The notes: generated by a model from the sequence alone, not told the origin. A stretch of 64,000 bases of DNA from Serinus canaria (GCF_022539315.1 NC_066314.1:43895180-43959179); one strand, 5' to 3'; positions 46,801 through 62,208 are shown, numbered from the stretch's first letter. Numbers and translations are program-made.

Positions 46801-49800
46801 TACTGTGAGCACTGGTCCCCTCTTGAGCCTGAGTCCCTCTGGGCAGCAGTGCAAGGGCTCCCACCCTGCTTGCTGCAGGACATGCAGTGCAGCCTCCAAA
46901 GGCAGGCAGAGCCCCGTGCAGAAGTGATGGGGAGTTTGAGCCAGCAGCAAAGATGGAAGAAGCCACAGTCCCAGATTGTGACAACATAGCTGGGGAGGGC
47001 AGGGACATGACTGGCTGTCCTCCTCCTTCCCCTCTGTGTAGCAGAGACTCCACAAAACCATGACAGAAATGATGCTTGTCCTGTGCTGATGGCAAAGGTC
47101 TCTTGACAAAGAGGTGTGTTGCAGAAGGTCTGTTTTCCCTCCTCTCTTTGGAAAACAAAGTATCTGCATTGAGGACATCAGGAATAACCCAAGGGAGCCA
47201 CAGGCCTGGTCAGAGGAAAACAGTGGCCATGCACCACGGGGTGCAGGGGAAAAATCTAATGCTAGAAAGAGCTCGTGCTAGTTGAGATACTTTCATTGCA
47301 GTCAGACTTCATGATGCAGGTTACTGGGTGTGAGCATCACTGAGGGCTGGCTGGTGGAAAATCCACCTTCAAAAGAGAATTCTGTATGACCAACATGCAT
47401 CCAGCAGATTATCTGGAGTATATTATGTAGTCAAATGAATTAGCTTCAGTGGAAGTGGAAATGGAAGAGCACTTCTCTTTTTAAACAGAAAGGGCTCCAT
47501 AAATGTGGAATGTGCATAATGTAGCAGAGCTATGGATTCATCTAACTTGTGCATTTACTCTAGTCACCCTTTGGCTGCTTTCAAGCTTGGATGACTAGGG
47601 AACTTTTAAACATCATTTTTTATGGGTAGTTACATACAACAGCCCTGGTTGTTCAGTGTGTCTGGACGTGGATCACGTACAGAGGGGGAAGATGGCCAGG
47701 GAACCAGCCTAAGTAACACTACTCCCAGCTGCCTTACTCCTGCATGTGTTAGAGGTGCCAGGGGCCTCATGACTTTTGCTCTGGTTGAAAATAGAGCAAT
47801 TAAGCTAAATTAGCCTGTATTAAGCTCTTGCTTACAGCCAGCTTTGGTACCTCTAAGCCACGCTGCAGGCAGCAGTGAAGACATGAAATATCAGCATGGC
47901 CAGAACAAAGCCTGATCATCTCAGAGAGAGTCCTCTGGGGATTCTCCATCCTCCTCAAAGCAGCTCAGATTTCCAGGCCCTGGTGTGTATGCCTCTGATC
48001 CCACAGCATGCAGCAGGAACCTGGGGATCTGGAGACATTTTGCAGTTGTAAAGTGACAGATTGTTACCCCAGGACATGCTAGCTGTGTACCCTGTACCCA
48101 AGAGGTTTGGGAGGAGCTCTCAGAGCAGAAAAAGAAGTTGAGGCAGCTTTGGTCTGCACAGCCCCTTCTCACTGGCTGATCTGGTAAATTCACAGGAAGA
48201 GCAGAAAATACAGCTTCTATAGAGCTGTGAGGTCTTAAATGCCCAAAGCACTCCTGCAAGTGGGCTTTGGGCACTGGGAACTATGGGGGAGTGGAAGGGG
48301 CTGCTGTTCCTACATGCAGCCAGATGCATTAGTTCATTAGCAAAGGCCTGTGGACTCCTATGAAAACATTTCAGCAGGCAAGACTTCTTCAGGTGATTGC
48401 TTTAAACTCCTGAAGGGTAACTTTGATGTATGGTGGCTTAAAATCACTTTTGCTGGGCAACAGGGAACTCCTTCAAGTGCCATGAGTCAGTGTTGTGGCT
48501 GTGCTTGGAAAGAAAAGAAAAAGCTCACAAACAGGGACAGATACCAGCCAGATGCTTAGTTTGGATGAATAAGACCATTCTATCAACAGCCCTGACCATC
48601 TTGCTCATCAGATGAGTATGCCAATTCAGTGGGGAATTGCAGCTCTTTTACAGTATTTTTGGAGGAGTTTGCATGCTTACACTAGGATGTGCAAAGAATG
48701 AGGGGATTTGCTCTCTTTTTGCTGTTGCTCTTGACCTGGTTCCCTGCCCAGGTTTGCTGTTCAGCCTTAGATGGGATCTCTGCTTGGGGTCAGCTGGCAC
48801 AGCTGCTCCCTAAGGTTTGTTTCTTTCTGATGCTTACATTGGGAAGATTCAGCTTGCTCACTGGAGACTGAGACTGCTGAAGTTCCCTGGCACACATTAG
48901 ATGTCAATCCTCCTGGATTTCCAAGCTGTCTCAGCGGTGCACCCCTGAAACCACTGAGAGCTTGGGTGCTTCTGCAGCACTTCTAGGCCATGGAAGACCT
49001 TTTGTTTTAAAGAAAAACAAAACCATTACTGAGGGCTGAATTCATGTATATTTTTTTACTTCATCATCTGATCAGAAATGTGATTGCTCTCTTTTTGGGT
49101 GACCTCTCAGTAAACCAACACTAATCATACCATTCTTATCCCTGAAATGAAACTCTGAACATCACTGATTTTTTGAGCAACTTTTCTTAGAGGTTGTTTC
49201 ACAGGCTGCTGCTGCACAGAGATTGTGCAAGAGAGGGTGGCTTTATCCCCTGCTGCTTTGGGCACCCCTTAGGAGGAATGGCCCACCTTTACAGTGATGC
49301 ATATCCAAGTGCCAAGGGAATTGCATGCAAAGAGGTACAGTGTCAGCAGAAGCCATGAAAAGCAGCACATCCCAAAACATCCACCACAACCCAAAGCAGT
49401 GTGTCAGGAGACAGGGATCTAAATGTCTGCATGTAGTGAAAAGGCTTGAACTGATGCATCCTGGATGTGCTGGTATTTCAACTGGGATGACACCGGCAGC
49501 AGTCAGTGTTGATACCATTGCTGCTTGAATTTAAACTTTTGATGCTAACACAAATGAGTCCTAAAAATTGCTGTGAACATTATGAAAAGGTTTATCCTAG
49601 CATTTCCAGATCATCATTTCTTGTTACAGATAAACCTATGTTATTAACCCAAAAATATTTTCTGCTACTCCAAACTGCACCTCTCAGTCAGTGAAAACTT
49701 TGATAGGGATGTTTTTTCTTCCTTATCATGAACTTATCAGCTGAAACACATACTGTATACTTTAAGGAGAAAAAATGGTCTATTTGTGCTGGAAAATAAA

Positions 49801-52800
49801 ATTAAATGAGATTTCATTTCTATTGTTTCTTTCTTGATTTTCTTGTTTTCTTCCTTACTTTAAGTTCTTGAGTCTCAAGCTTGCTCTGCTTTTCCATGTT
49901 GCAGCCTAGATCCACCCTTTATTTCCTGCCATCATGACCTTTAATTCCCTCCTGTTAAAAAAACTAATCCTACCTTTGCAGCCTACACCTGATATCTGTC
50001 TTCCCTTCCCTGATCTGTCATTCACACCCACCCACTTCTCTCATTCCCCTTCTGCTGCTATCTTTTTTTTTTTTTACAAAATTAGTATAAGATTGTGTGT
50101 AAGAAATGATCTCTAAAGAATACTAGACAAAAAAGGAAATGCTTAAGCATGACAGACTCCACTCTTCCTGGTCATTATAGTACCCTTTTGTGCTATAAAG
50201 CAGGAGTCCAAAAAGCCAAGTCATCTGCAGAATGAAAAAATATGAGACAATCACTCTTTGTGTTTCCTGTCTTTATAAAATAAGTCTAGACTTCTTAGAG
50301 TGTCCATTGAGAGCCTTCAAACCCCTCCTTCCCAGGGCAAGCCCAGTGGCTGCAGTGACAAAGTGACTATTGTGTTAGCATCTGAAAACAACGAAGCCCA
50401 GCAGTGCAGCAGCATGTTTCCACTGTCATGGCCATAAAATCTCTGACAGACAAACATGGGAGAAGTCTTGGCTTTGTAGGAATAGCAGTGCAGTTTGTAA
50501 ACCAATTCCCTGATCATCTCCACTTATCTCCAATCTTGCTTACTGGTTGGATTTGCAGACTGGTTCTGGCACATGAGAATGAGGTTTCCTTCAATGATCA
50601 CTAAACAGGAGCTCTGCTCCAGGTGAGCATCAGCAGCACTCCAGCACCCAGGGGCAGGTACAGGATCACATGAGTGACCTCTCCTTCAGGTCAGGCCATT
50701 AGGGTCCTGTAAGCCATATGCATCATTTGGACATTACAGTGCAAAGAAAACCCCTTGGACAGATATGGTAGATGCTGATTTGACATAGAGATCCATCCAG
50801 CATGATGAATTACCTACTCATGTCCTGGATCTCCAATGGCCTGACCTCTGTAGTCCCATTGCTGGGCACCCAGATTTCTCCATCTCCTCCCGGTGTGCAC
50901 AGACAGCTCACTCAGGAAAATATCAACAAGAAGGTGGCAGGATGCCTAAAAGGAAGATGACAGGATACTTTGATCTGCAGAGCTTCTGCCTGCTTGTGGC
51001 CCCAGTCCCAGTGGAAATTGCATTCCTTCTTATTTAGGCACTGCTAAACCATGCTCAACCCAAGTCCTTTAGCTTGAGTTTTATGATGCAAGGGGGATTA
51101 GGCTGACTGCCTTCCAATAAACCAGGCAATGAATTAATGTTCCTTTTGCCCTATGACCTCTTCTGTAACAGAAAACTCCTTAGAAAGGGCCTAGAGGTCT
51201 GTTCACCAACTTGGGAACCCCACTGTTGGAAAAATGCTGATGTGCAGATGGGATCCATACAGGAGCAGGAGGAAACAGAGAGGGAGGATAGACCTCAGCT
51301 AGAATCACAGACAATGAAGCCTGATCTGGCTGAACAAGGACTGGAGAGAAATACTGATAGTAAATGAGTCATGGTGTGGTCGTTCAAGGCAGTATAGTGT
51401 GCAGCTGTGAACAGAAAAGAAAATCATAACTGAATGCCAGGGAAAATTAAACGAAATACAGCATGAAAGAACAAATTAGAGAAGTTTAGGGGATTTCCAA
51501 CTCCATTAAAAACATAGTAATGGTTAATACAAGGATATCACAGCACTGAAAGAGTGAGACATGTGAGAGATTTCTTTTCCCATGTCCTTTATATCTTTAC
51601 AGACCATAAAACAGAATGTGCTGCCCTGCAGAGCTAAGATTTTTAAGAGAAGCAAATAAACACGTACATAGCTGCATATGAATGAAGACTCTGTAGCAAT
51701 AGACAGGACCAAAAATATTTTTAAGAAACATAGTAGACACTAAGCTCTGGGGAATATCGCTAATTATGGTCAAATAATTTAATTTCATAGTTTCCCATTC
51801 TGAGCTTACTTGGCTCTTCACCAGATCTTGGCCATTCTCAGAGATGGGACATTGAATGACTGAATTATGACTGAGATAATGTTCTCCTGGGTTTGAAAGA
51901 AGAAATCACTGGAAAAGGATGAAGAGAGATAAGCAATGCTTAAGAGAAAATTTCAGAAAGATTCAGGAGTTATTATGGGTGGAAATATTTTTATAGCTTT
52001 GTGATTTTGGCATTGGACAAAATTTTAAATACATTCCTGACAGATGAGATCCTGAAACATCTGGAGAGATATGGGCTGATACAAAGCCACTTAGTCACAT
52101 TTCATACAGGATAAATTTAGACATTTCTAACAGCTGGAGTGACTGTGAGACTTGGGCAGGGCATGGATGTAAGCTCCCAGAAGTCCAGCAAGGAAACAGA
52201 CTGACAGCCAGGCTGAAGATCAGGGCTTCATCATTGGCATGGGGAGGATTTTCCAAGTGCAAGGGCATTAGAGGAGGTAACAAAATTTTCCTTATGTCCT
52301 GAAGAGACCACTGCAGATCTGGTTGGCGGGAATGAACTTCTGCTGCTTGTGTAGGCCAATGACATCCTAATCCTCCCTACAGATCCCTGGCTCCGAAATG
52401 TCTGCAGGAGGTTACAGGCTGAAATCTGAAATCTGCGGTCTGAATCCCATCCACCACAATGCACAACAGAAAAATGCTGCTTTAGGGAGAGGGTTCCCAA
52501 CAACACTGGCAGGGACATGGGGTGCCCCCAGGTGCCTTTTGCATGCCATGGTCAAGCCATGGGCTGTAGCAGCCTTGGGTAACCAGAGCACTGCAGCACT
52601 GTGCCCTGCAACAGAGGGGACAGCCAGGACAAAGCTCAGACCACAAACTGGGAGGTATTTTGGCACCTTACTGCCCTTGCCTAAATAAGACATCTGAGCT
52701 TCTGGAGGCCAGGCAGGAGTGGGAACACACCAGGACAAACGGCTGAGATTGTTAATGGGTTTAAAATTGTTTGAAATCAAAGAAGATGAGATCCATTGAT

Positions 52801-55344
52801 CCAATGTCGACGGATGCTCTTGAGAGGCAGCCACGAAAAACAAGCTGCCATTCAGAAAGTCACAGAAGAACAAAGGACAGAAGTAGGAGATGAAAGGGGG
52901 AATGGAAAAAAGCATGAAGCCACCAGCTCAGTACATGTATCTAGGAGAGGTCTGCCATGTAAGCACAAGTGTCTAGTGAGGTCAGCTAAAAAGGGATATT
53001 TTGTTTCATAAAAACCTGTTGCTGTGTTTGAAATGGCTCTTACTTAACTAAGAAAATAATTTCTGATTTCTAAGCACATTTCAAGACATGAATTCTCTTT
53101 CCTGGACAGATACAAAACAAGTTCAGGGATTTGATATGGTTTAAAATTAACTACAGGGGTAATTTTTCTTTCTCTACCCATCCTCCAATGTATAAAGCAA
53201 TATTGCATTCATGTTTGCTGATCTAAACTGAAGTTTATCCCTTATCCTGTGGTCTTTATTTCTCTTTTCTAGTGTAGAAAGGCCAGAGGAAAAAAAAAAG
53301 CAAAAATGTAAGTGGTTTGGGTTTTTTCTATCAGGGCTTAAATAAAAGAATTTTTATACTATGATGAAACCACTTTTTAAAAGTAATTTCATTAAAAATT
53401 CTGTTCTAAAATATTCCACAGAAAGTAATACTCATTTTGATCTCTCATTTTGATCTCGCTTTATTTAACATACAGTATGTTCCTCATTGCTGCAGCAACA
53501 CATCACTAAATCTGAGCAATCTTCACTATTCCTTGAAAGGCAAGCAGAAGTGGAACACATTTTTTTATAAACCTATTGAACAGGAATAGAGACATAATGA
53601 AAGTAATCAATCTATCCCAGCCTGCCAAGGAAGACAGAGACCGACCCAAAAGCACAGGTTCAAAACAGAACTTGGAGAAAAGCCAGCAGTGACTCAGATC
53701 ACAGTTGCAAAGGGTCAGTGGTCTTTATTTTCTATCTTGGGACAATGCTTTTTTTTGGTGAGTAATTGTGTGGGTTTGTTTGTGGCCTCCTACATACAGA
53801 AACTCTGTATTTTGAGAAAAGCAATGTCCAGTGGGATTGACACTGAACTGTCTGACAGCAGATTTTAGTGCTCAGTGAGCAGCCACAATTGCTTATATTT
53901 TTTGCAAGCAAGAATGCATACGAATTTTGGGTTTCTTTCCCTCAGTTAATTTTCAAGATTATTCTGAAACTATAGACTAAAGGACAATCTCCCAAACCCA
54001 GCAACTGTTTTGTGTATGTCCACATAACAACCATAACTTTCATGGTGTTGCTGGGACACGTGCTGTTTTCATGGGCTCTTTGTGTAAGAATTTTAATTTA
54101 TCCAAAGTTGAAAGTTTAAAGCTTGTGCTGGCTTGTTCCAAAGACCTTTTGTAATATTAACTGAATTATGTCAAGTATTTTCTGTCAGCTATAAGATTTG
54201 TCATAAATCACAAAAAATCTTGTAATAATGTAGGTCTGAGCATTATGTCTCCAAAAAGCCCCTTTCATAATGGGAAATACTGTCTTATGCTTTTTAATGT
54301 CTTTTTTTCCTCCCTTCCCTTGGGCTGTGCTTTTTTCTTTCTTTTGTCCTTTCTAGGGAAATTAGAGCTTTCCTTTGGACTAACTGGAGAAAATCAACCA
54401 TTTAGTTAAATTCTGTGTTTGTACCTTCTTTATCTCCCTGTAATAGAGGCAATTTCCTTTCATCTGCACAAATATTTGGTATGCTGGACTCCACATTCAC
54501 CATTTAGTTTCTCCTCAGTAATTTTCCACTTGAGATGTTTTAGCAAAGATGGACATAAGTGAGCTTATGAGAAAGACTTCTACATATTGGGAACATTTGG
54601 TTCAGAGCCAAACCCATCTCTTGTAAATGAGCAACACCTCCAATCATCCAGCCCCAAATACCATAGCTGGGTAATGCTGCCTGTTGGAGCAGATACTCCT
54701 AACATAAAGAGATTTCCTGGATGTCATTCTCCTTGCATATCCCTAGGAGGCCCAGGGCAGAAGATGCTCTTCCATTGGCACCAGGGTGTCCAGAGCAAAG
54801 GCAGGGAGGCTGAGTTGGGCCACATGCTCATTTTCAAAGGTTTATTCCCTTGGGCAGTGCTCATTGGCAAGCCATGCTGTGCACTTTCATCCTGAGGGAG
54901 CAAACAGCTGAAAGAAGATGCTGGCACTGAACAAAGCCAGCAAAGGGCTGTCTTTGATGGGGGAGCCCGTCTAGGACCTTTAGGAGAGTCTGTGTCCCTG
55001 GGAGCTGACATTTCCACCCTTCAGTCACCCAAGACAGGCAGCAGCTTTGGCTAAGCTGCACAGAGTCACTGAGAGATTGCCATTCACTTGTTTCAGACCA
55101 AATCATGAAAGGAGCAGCTGCTTCAACCTCTTCAGTTCCAAAAGAAGCCTTGCAGGAGCGTGCAAGTCTTTGAGAAATATGTCTGTGCAAAGCTTGCACG
55201 TTGAGTCCCAGACTGGGGACTCTAGATGTATTTCTGTGGTGAACTGAGGACCCCACTTTGATCATGTGGCTTCACCCCTTCTCCCTTCTCCTTTCAAAGG
55301 CCCCCTCTCTGGGTGGTGGTAAGCTTTGAGGCTGCTCTCATACA

Positions 55345-55620
55345 ACGGGAGCCACAGAATCACAGAATATGCCCAGCTGGAAGGGACCCACGAGGACCAC
55401 CTACTCCAACCTCTGAGCAGTACCATCCCCAAGAGCCACACCACGTGCCTGAGAGCTTCCAAAAGATTCTTGAACTCTGCCAGACTTGTGCTGTGACCAC
55501 TTCCATGGGGAGCCTGCCCTCACGGAGAAGCAGCTGGATCCTGCTCAGAGCCACCTCAGTGTAGGAGCTTCCCTTTCAGGAGGGACAAGTGAACCTGATC
55601 TAGGCTGTCAGGTCACCTCA
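55345..55620 (-). mobile_element. CR1 LINE 3'-end fragment, passerine-type
   Basis: It starts with ACAGAATCACAGAATATGCC, then CAGCTGGAAGGGACCCACGA, and continues with TTCTTGAACTCTGCCAGACT, GTGACCACTTCCATGGGGAG and CCTGATCTAGGCTG-like blocks of the CR1 3' region. The AGAATATGC-GCTGGAAGGGACCCAC wording is common in songbird CR1 copies as I remember them. The element is on the minus strand and truncated. Confidence 0.88.
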
Positions 55621-58600
55621 TGAGACAGGGCTGGATGCAGCAGTGCAATGAGGCAGGAGGTGATTCTGGGCTCTGCTCCAGGGCCTTGTGCAATGTGGAC
55701 TTTAGGCCTGAAGTACCCCTGAAATGACAAGCAGACACTCAAAAAGGCTTTGAGCAGCAATTAAGTGACAGGCAGAAGCCCAGCACCAGCCCCCTGTAGA
55801 TCCCTGGTCAGAGCCACTCAGGGCAGTCACGCAGCAGGGAGTATGAAGTTTTGGGAAATGAGTCTGAAGCATTTGGGGTATTTCTTTTAAACATTAGCTG
55901 GCTGTCTGGGCAAATAATTTTCCGCCCATGGGTGTCCTACAAAAAATTGACTAACATGCTACACTAATGAAGCTTTGTGAGCAGGGTGCCTTGTGGATGA
56001 GCCAGTATGGTTTCTAATTCTCTAAGCAAACACCGACATTCCCTAGCATGAGTAAGTTGAGTGGTTAGCAGTGACTAATGAACAGCTGGTATGAATTCCT
56101 GACACTCCTGGAATCCAGAAATATGTTGATGAATTCTGGCAGAAGCCCAAATATTTGCAAAGTAATGACTAAGGTGGTAATGAACTACAGCTGACTGGCT
56201 CATTCATGTTCAGAGGCTCAGGGATTTATTCCAGTGCACATCCAGCATCTCTGACCCAGTTCTGGGTCACCTTTTCCTGTGTGGAAGGTGGTGCATGCCT
56301 AGGGATGCTGCAGGCACTGCAGTGGAATGGGGACCCACTGGAGTGGGTTTGCTCATTTGCGTTGCACACATGCTCCATCTCAAAGCAACCAGGACTTCTG
56401 GCTTGTGCGAGGGCTCCAAGCCCCTTCCTATCTGCAAGGCAAGGTGCACAAGCAGCTCTACAAATCCTGGCCCAAGCAGAGTAGCTACCTCTGGGAAGAA
56501 GGGGAATGAGCATTAAATTAGGAAACGTTTCATCTTGTACAAGAAGCAGAGCAGTGAAGACTGAAGCGGATGAAATGACTGCCTGGCCAGCAAGGAAAGA
56601 ACGATCTAGGATTAGATAATTTCAAACTGGAAAGAAGATTATTCTCTGGAAATACAACCCACAGGTGATCAATAGAGAAGGATTGGAAAAACCTATGCTG
56701 AAGAGCAGGGATTCTGTGCCACAAACAAATGTATTTACAGACGCTGACAAGCACCAGTAAACCGGTGTCTTCTACTGGGTCACCTTTTAATGCTACATTT
56801 ATGCCAAAGCCCTGCACTGATTTCAAAGGGTTCCTTTTGACACGCACAGAGACAAATACGACCAAACCATACCTTAGACAATGTTCCTGAGACAGCTGGG
56901 TATGCATCTGGCTTGTCTTCCAGCCCTTCCTTGCAGGCGGACACGTTCAGTATACGTGAAGACAGGCATATTTCCCAGCATGGACTAGGAATGTTACTCA
57001 CAAATTTCCTTTGGTATATTCGAGCAGACATCTCAAATTAAACTAAACTCAACCCAACACATGGCCTCACTTTTCCTTTCCCTTTTTTTGAAAGGGATTT
57101 ATTCTAATGATAAATTAATTTAACTGTCAGGCAAAACCACAGATGGGTGAACATGACAGATTGATGTAGGCAGATGGAATAATGTTTGTTTTTATCCACA
57201 ATCAGTGGGCACAGCAGTGACAGCCTTTTAATGCTGCTTTACAGGAATCAAGCGCTCTGAAACTTGACTGGAATTATGTCATGAGAAATAAATAGCCCAG
57301 CTGGAGCCAGAGATAACAGAGAGTGTAAGGCAATGGTGGTGCAAAATTGCTTAAGGGGAAAAATACATCCAGAAATTGTTGAATGTAACAAACCCAAGGA
57401 CTGAGAGGAATCAGCTGACCTGAGGGAATGTTTCAGCTGTCACTTACTCCTCATAGGCCAGCAATGAGGTCTCTCATTATTCAGGAGCAGTGAAAAACAC
57501 AGCAAAAGTGTTTTCTTTGCAAGTGCCACCTTTCTGCTGCTACCTCCACTGGTCTACTCTTCCTCCTCCTGCCTCACCATCAGCTCCAGATGCAGACCCC
57601 ACTGATACCACAGGGATATGAAACCCACCATCCACGGGCTGCCTCCACTGCATGCCCCCACTTGCTGGGGGCTTTCTACTGACACACAGGGGCTTTGCAT
57701 TGGAGCAGGATTTTGTATCAGGGCAGAGCTTTAATCGTGTGACCTCCGTTTTATGGTTTGCTCACTGCCAGATTTGAAAAGGGGGATCTGGAGCACTGAT
57801 GAAGTTCTCCCCTCTCTCCCCACTGGAGCCCCTGACTCTGTCACAAAAAGCTGTTAGTGCTTTCCAAGAAAAGCAGCAGTGTTGTGCTAAATGTTCCGAC
57901 TGGCAGCAGGTTGGCATTGGGTTTCTTTGTTAAAAGATAACAGAGCTTACGTTTTCCGGGAGAAAGAAAAGTCCTATTGATATAATAATATCATGCCAGG
58001 CAGACAGCCCTGCCTGTGTAATCCACTTTGAGCACAATGCCCTGTTGTGGCTCCAGCATTGTTTCCAGCTGAAAAGTGGCTGTGATTTGCCTGGTCAAGG
58101 ACGTTATCCTGACTGACGGCTCTACAAAAGGAGACAGCATGTGTGGCTGCTCGAGAGGCCAGGGGAGCCCACCTGAGGGTGAGGGGATTGGGCAAGGACT
58201 GGGGTGCAGGGACCTTTCCCTGTGTGCCCCTCCCGTGGGTCAAAAGGGTGCCAGGGGCATTCCATGGAGCTGGGGGAATCCCACGGTGCTGGTGGCATCC
58301 CACAGAGATGGGCTGCAAGGGAAGCAGTGATATTTCTAAACCTGACAGCACTGTAGAAACAGTGCAAAAACCCTGGATTTTCACTTTGTTATTTTTGCTG
58401 TTTACTGGCTATTGAAAGGCCAAGCTGGTTTACACTTTCAAAATGCATGATGAATGTGAGGATGTTTCTAAACAAAGAGGTAAAAGATCGTACCAGGTTG
58501 TAGGCAGGAATCTGCCTTAGGTTTAAATCTGTAAATTGCCCGTTTACCTTCTATCTGTTATTGACAATTCATGTGAAATCAGAAAGGCACCATCACTTCA

Positions 58601-60021
58601 AAGTATTGATCCCAGCTTGCTTTGGATCACACACGAGTTTTGTGGCAAATATGATGAACCTTGTGGGCGCTTCTGTCACCTTCTAGGCTCAGCTTTGTTT
58701 TTGCAATATAGCCATGGAGTGAAAGAGTTTGCAGCAGAAAGTCTGCTGTGAAGCTTTGCATGTATATGTAGTAACTCTCAAGTTGTAGAGCATTTGCCAC
58801 TGGCAAAATTGTGTCTTCTCTGTAAAGTGGTTTATTACTACCACTTGTGTCACAATGACCATTCCTAGGCTTTTGCAAAGCCTTCTTTAGGACTGAACCC
58901 AGCTCTCAGGTATATAATGATAAATCTGGTTGATACTTAAGTCTTTCAAGGGTCATTTGGGAATCCCATGCTAGACATTTAAACTGAGGGTGAGTTTCAC
59001 TTATATCTGAAAAGTGTGTAACAGCAGCATGGCCAGATGAGTGTGGTAATCAGATGGATAAGCAGGATAAAGAATGCAGGAAAGAAGAGATTTGTTCTTC
59101 TCTTTGGAGCTTGATACTCAATCAATGTCCTATCTCCATCAAAAAAAAAAAATAAAATCAGTATTTTACTGATGATAAATGAGCACCTGGAGGACTCCAG
59201 ACCAAATCACCCTCATTTTCATTACACATACTCAGGGGATGGCACTAGGAGATAGCACCAAGCTAATGGCCAGCACATGTGTTCTGTAGCATCAAAGTGC
59301 TTCTCTGTTCTCTGAATAGGAATTTCAGGATTTAAATGCCAAGTAGTTCTGTGCTGGTCTTCAAAATCAGGCTGGTTTTCTCTCTCCTCATGGAAAAACA
59401 GGTGTGAAGTGCTATGCCTGTAATGAAATCAAACTTTGCTCCGGATGTTCCGGACTGCCAAGCTAAGTGTGGCTGCGACAGAAGCTGAGTGCTGAGAGAA
59501 GTGCATCATCTGCAGCCTCTGACACCCCTCCTAGACAAGGCATATAATTTTTTGACAACTTTCCATCTGGTACTGACCAGGCCTGAACATGCTTAATTAG
59601 TGAGATCTGATGAGTGCTAAGCCTGAGGTTGTATTAGTCTTGCTTCTAAATTTGGACACATGCTTTGAACTAGTAATACAGGAGTTAAAAGCATCATGTA
59701 AACAGGATTAGACTTGGCTCCCAAAACCTTGCCTTCTTCCTCGTTTGAGGGAATAAGAGACAGCAGGAAAGCACGCAGTCGAGCAGATGCTTCAGACAAA
59801 AATGGCTAGCAACTCTAAAAACACACCTTTCAACATCTGCCTCTGAGCATGCAAGAACTTGGTGTGCCTGGGGTCCTGCGATGGGCGTCAGCACTCGCAG
59901 GTGGGACGATGTGCCTGGAGAGTGGGGGCACTCAGCAGCAGCAGGAGGGGAGCCTGCCTGCAGCCCCTAGGAGCACAGGCCGGGCTGTGCCGCCAGGAGA
60001 CACATCCCGTGGGATGGCACC

Positions 60022-60154
60022 GCACATCTGCACTGACTGCACATCTGCACATCTGCGCTGACCGCACATCTGCACTGACTGCGCTGACTGCACATCTGCA
60101 CTGACTGCACATCTGCACATCTGCGCTGACTGCACATCTGCACTGACTGCGCTG
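60022..60154. repeat. 68-bp duplicated compound minisatellite
   Basis: Two 68-base units (60022-60089 and 60090-60154, the second short by three bases) differ at one position. Each unit is itself built from GCACATCTG, GCACTGACT and GCGCTGACT modules of 8 to 9 bases. A higher-order duplication this uniform indicates recent origin. Confidence 0.93.
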
Positions 60155-62208
60155 CAGCAGGCAGTGCTACGGAGCAGCCTGTGAAGGCACACCATGATCC
60201 AGCCTCCCTGCTGCAAGGGACATGGGGGCACCCATGGCCCTTATGGGGAGCTGGCAAAAGCCACCCGAGCAAAACTTCCAGGTGGAAAACAAAAAAACTG
60301 TCCCGGGTAAGAACCTTGTAAGGTTCACCCTATGGCTGCAACACAGCACTTAGGTTGTTCCCTGGATCCAGATCTTCTATTGCTGAACTGCAGAGATCAC
60401 AGACCAGGCAAGCACCACCTCCAACCAGGGTACAGTGCTGACACAGTGAGCACTGAAGGAAATAAAATATGAAAGCCTTCTCCCCAGTGTTGTGGTGCAG
60501 GCATTTATCTGGGGATTTGCAGTCTCAGCAGGAGTGCATAAAGAATACATGGAGCTTGATATGTTTGAAAATATGTCAGATGGCGCTGAAACCCATGCAC
60601 TGATGGATGTATGGAACTCAGCATGTTTCATATATCTGAAATGCAGCTCCATGAGGGGAATTCAAGCTCTAGGCAGCATGGTTTTTTTCAGACAAATGTC
60701 TTCATGTGTGTAAATTCAGTCTAGACCACTGAAATGCAGATTCTGGTCTGATCTCTCAACATTTCCCAATGTAAATATTAAACAATAATTTATTGTATCT
60801 TGTGAATATGGCCATAGATGAACCCCAGTTTTGGAGCTCTGTGTAACATGAATGCTCTGAGAAATGTATGTTCATATTGTTCCCACCCAATATCCAGCAT
60901 CCCTGAGCAGGGATCTCCCAGGCTAGCTAGAATTCCTTAATTTGCATTTCTGTTTAAGAGAGAATTAAATCCCCTTTATGTGCTGTTTTGCCCTCTTTTC
61001 TTTTTCTCATTTATGTGCAGATGTTTCAGAATTGGACCAAAGTGCTTAGGAAAAAATCTCCCAGCTAATGAACAAAAGACAGCATTTAATTTAGTCACTT
61101 TCAAGTAAACCAGGCAAGCCATTCAGACATTTGTAGCCTAACAAGATCATCAAGGCTAAGAGGCTCGTGTTGTTCTGGTGAATTATTTGCCTTGTACTAG
61201 AGCAGTCTGTAAACTGTTTCTCTCTATATAATGAGAAGGAATTTTACACATGTAAAGAATTCTCCATGCTTCAGTTTACAGATGTGATTTAACAGTCCTT
61301 GCCTTCAGAGAGCTTGATGAAGAAATATCTGAGGTATCTAAAATATTATCAGAGGGGTCAGAAATGGCACTGAGAATTCAGGACTGGCTGCTTTCTGGAC
61401 TTATTTAGCCTGCTGCAGCAAAAGAGATGCTTTGACTTTTGGAAAATGTGGGCTTGGAAGGAAGTGTACTAAAGCCATAAACATGTTCTGGAGACTTTGA
61501 AAAACATCCTCTATACTTCTTTATGTATTTGTTTTCCCATTGAAAAGTAGTTTCAGTGGAACATATCAAATGGCTTGCTATGAAGGTGTTCCGAACATTA
61601 TGAAATACTTTATGTATAGCCTCCATATCATAAAGTGGAAAAACTCATCTTCTGAAACCATTTTTCCCTTGTTTTAAATATTTCCAAATTAACACACACA
61701 CAGAAACTGGAGCTCTTCACACACTAGGAAAAGTAACATCAGCTCCTTCCTTTGCCCCAAGGAATACCAGACTAGCAGCTGTTTGTTCTGTTTGCAGAAG
61801 TGGTGGTCCCTAAGCATCAGTCTTTTCTAAAGGTTCCTCCACTCCTCTCTGAATTCCTCCTCACTCACCTCCTTCCAGAATCCTGCATTTCACCAGTCAC
61901 TTTTGTCTTCAAACATCAGACTTCACCTCACTTGCAAACCTGTGTCTGGACCACACTTAGGAGAATCCTGGTGCAGATACTTTATTTGGGATTTTAAGAC
62001 GTGTGCCACTGGGGGCTATGACCAACCTCTGATATATGGCTCTGAGATGCAGCATTGAAACCTTTGCTCCTTTGGACTATGCCTCTTTTGGCCCAGTCCA
62101 GATTTATCTTCCTTTTTCCTTAGTCTTGCTGAGTCCAATTCAAATTCAGAGCTGAAAATGAACTTGGAAGAAAATAAACAGAAAGTGCATTTTCACAGTC
62201 ATGCAATT

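Noticed and set aside
52412..52915. 167-residue minus-strand open frame
   Set aside because: No recognisable domain, no retroviral or LINE motif, no splice-linked neighbours. Treated as chance.
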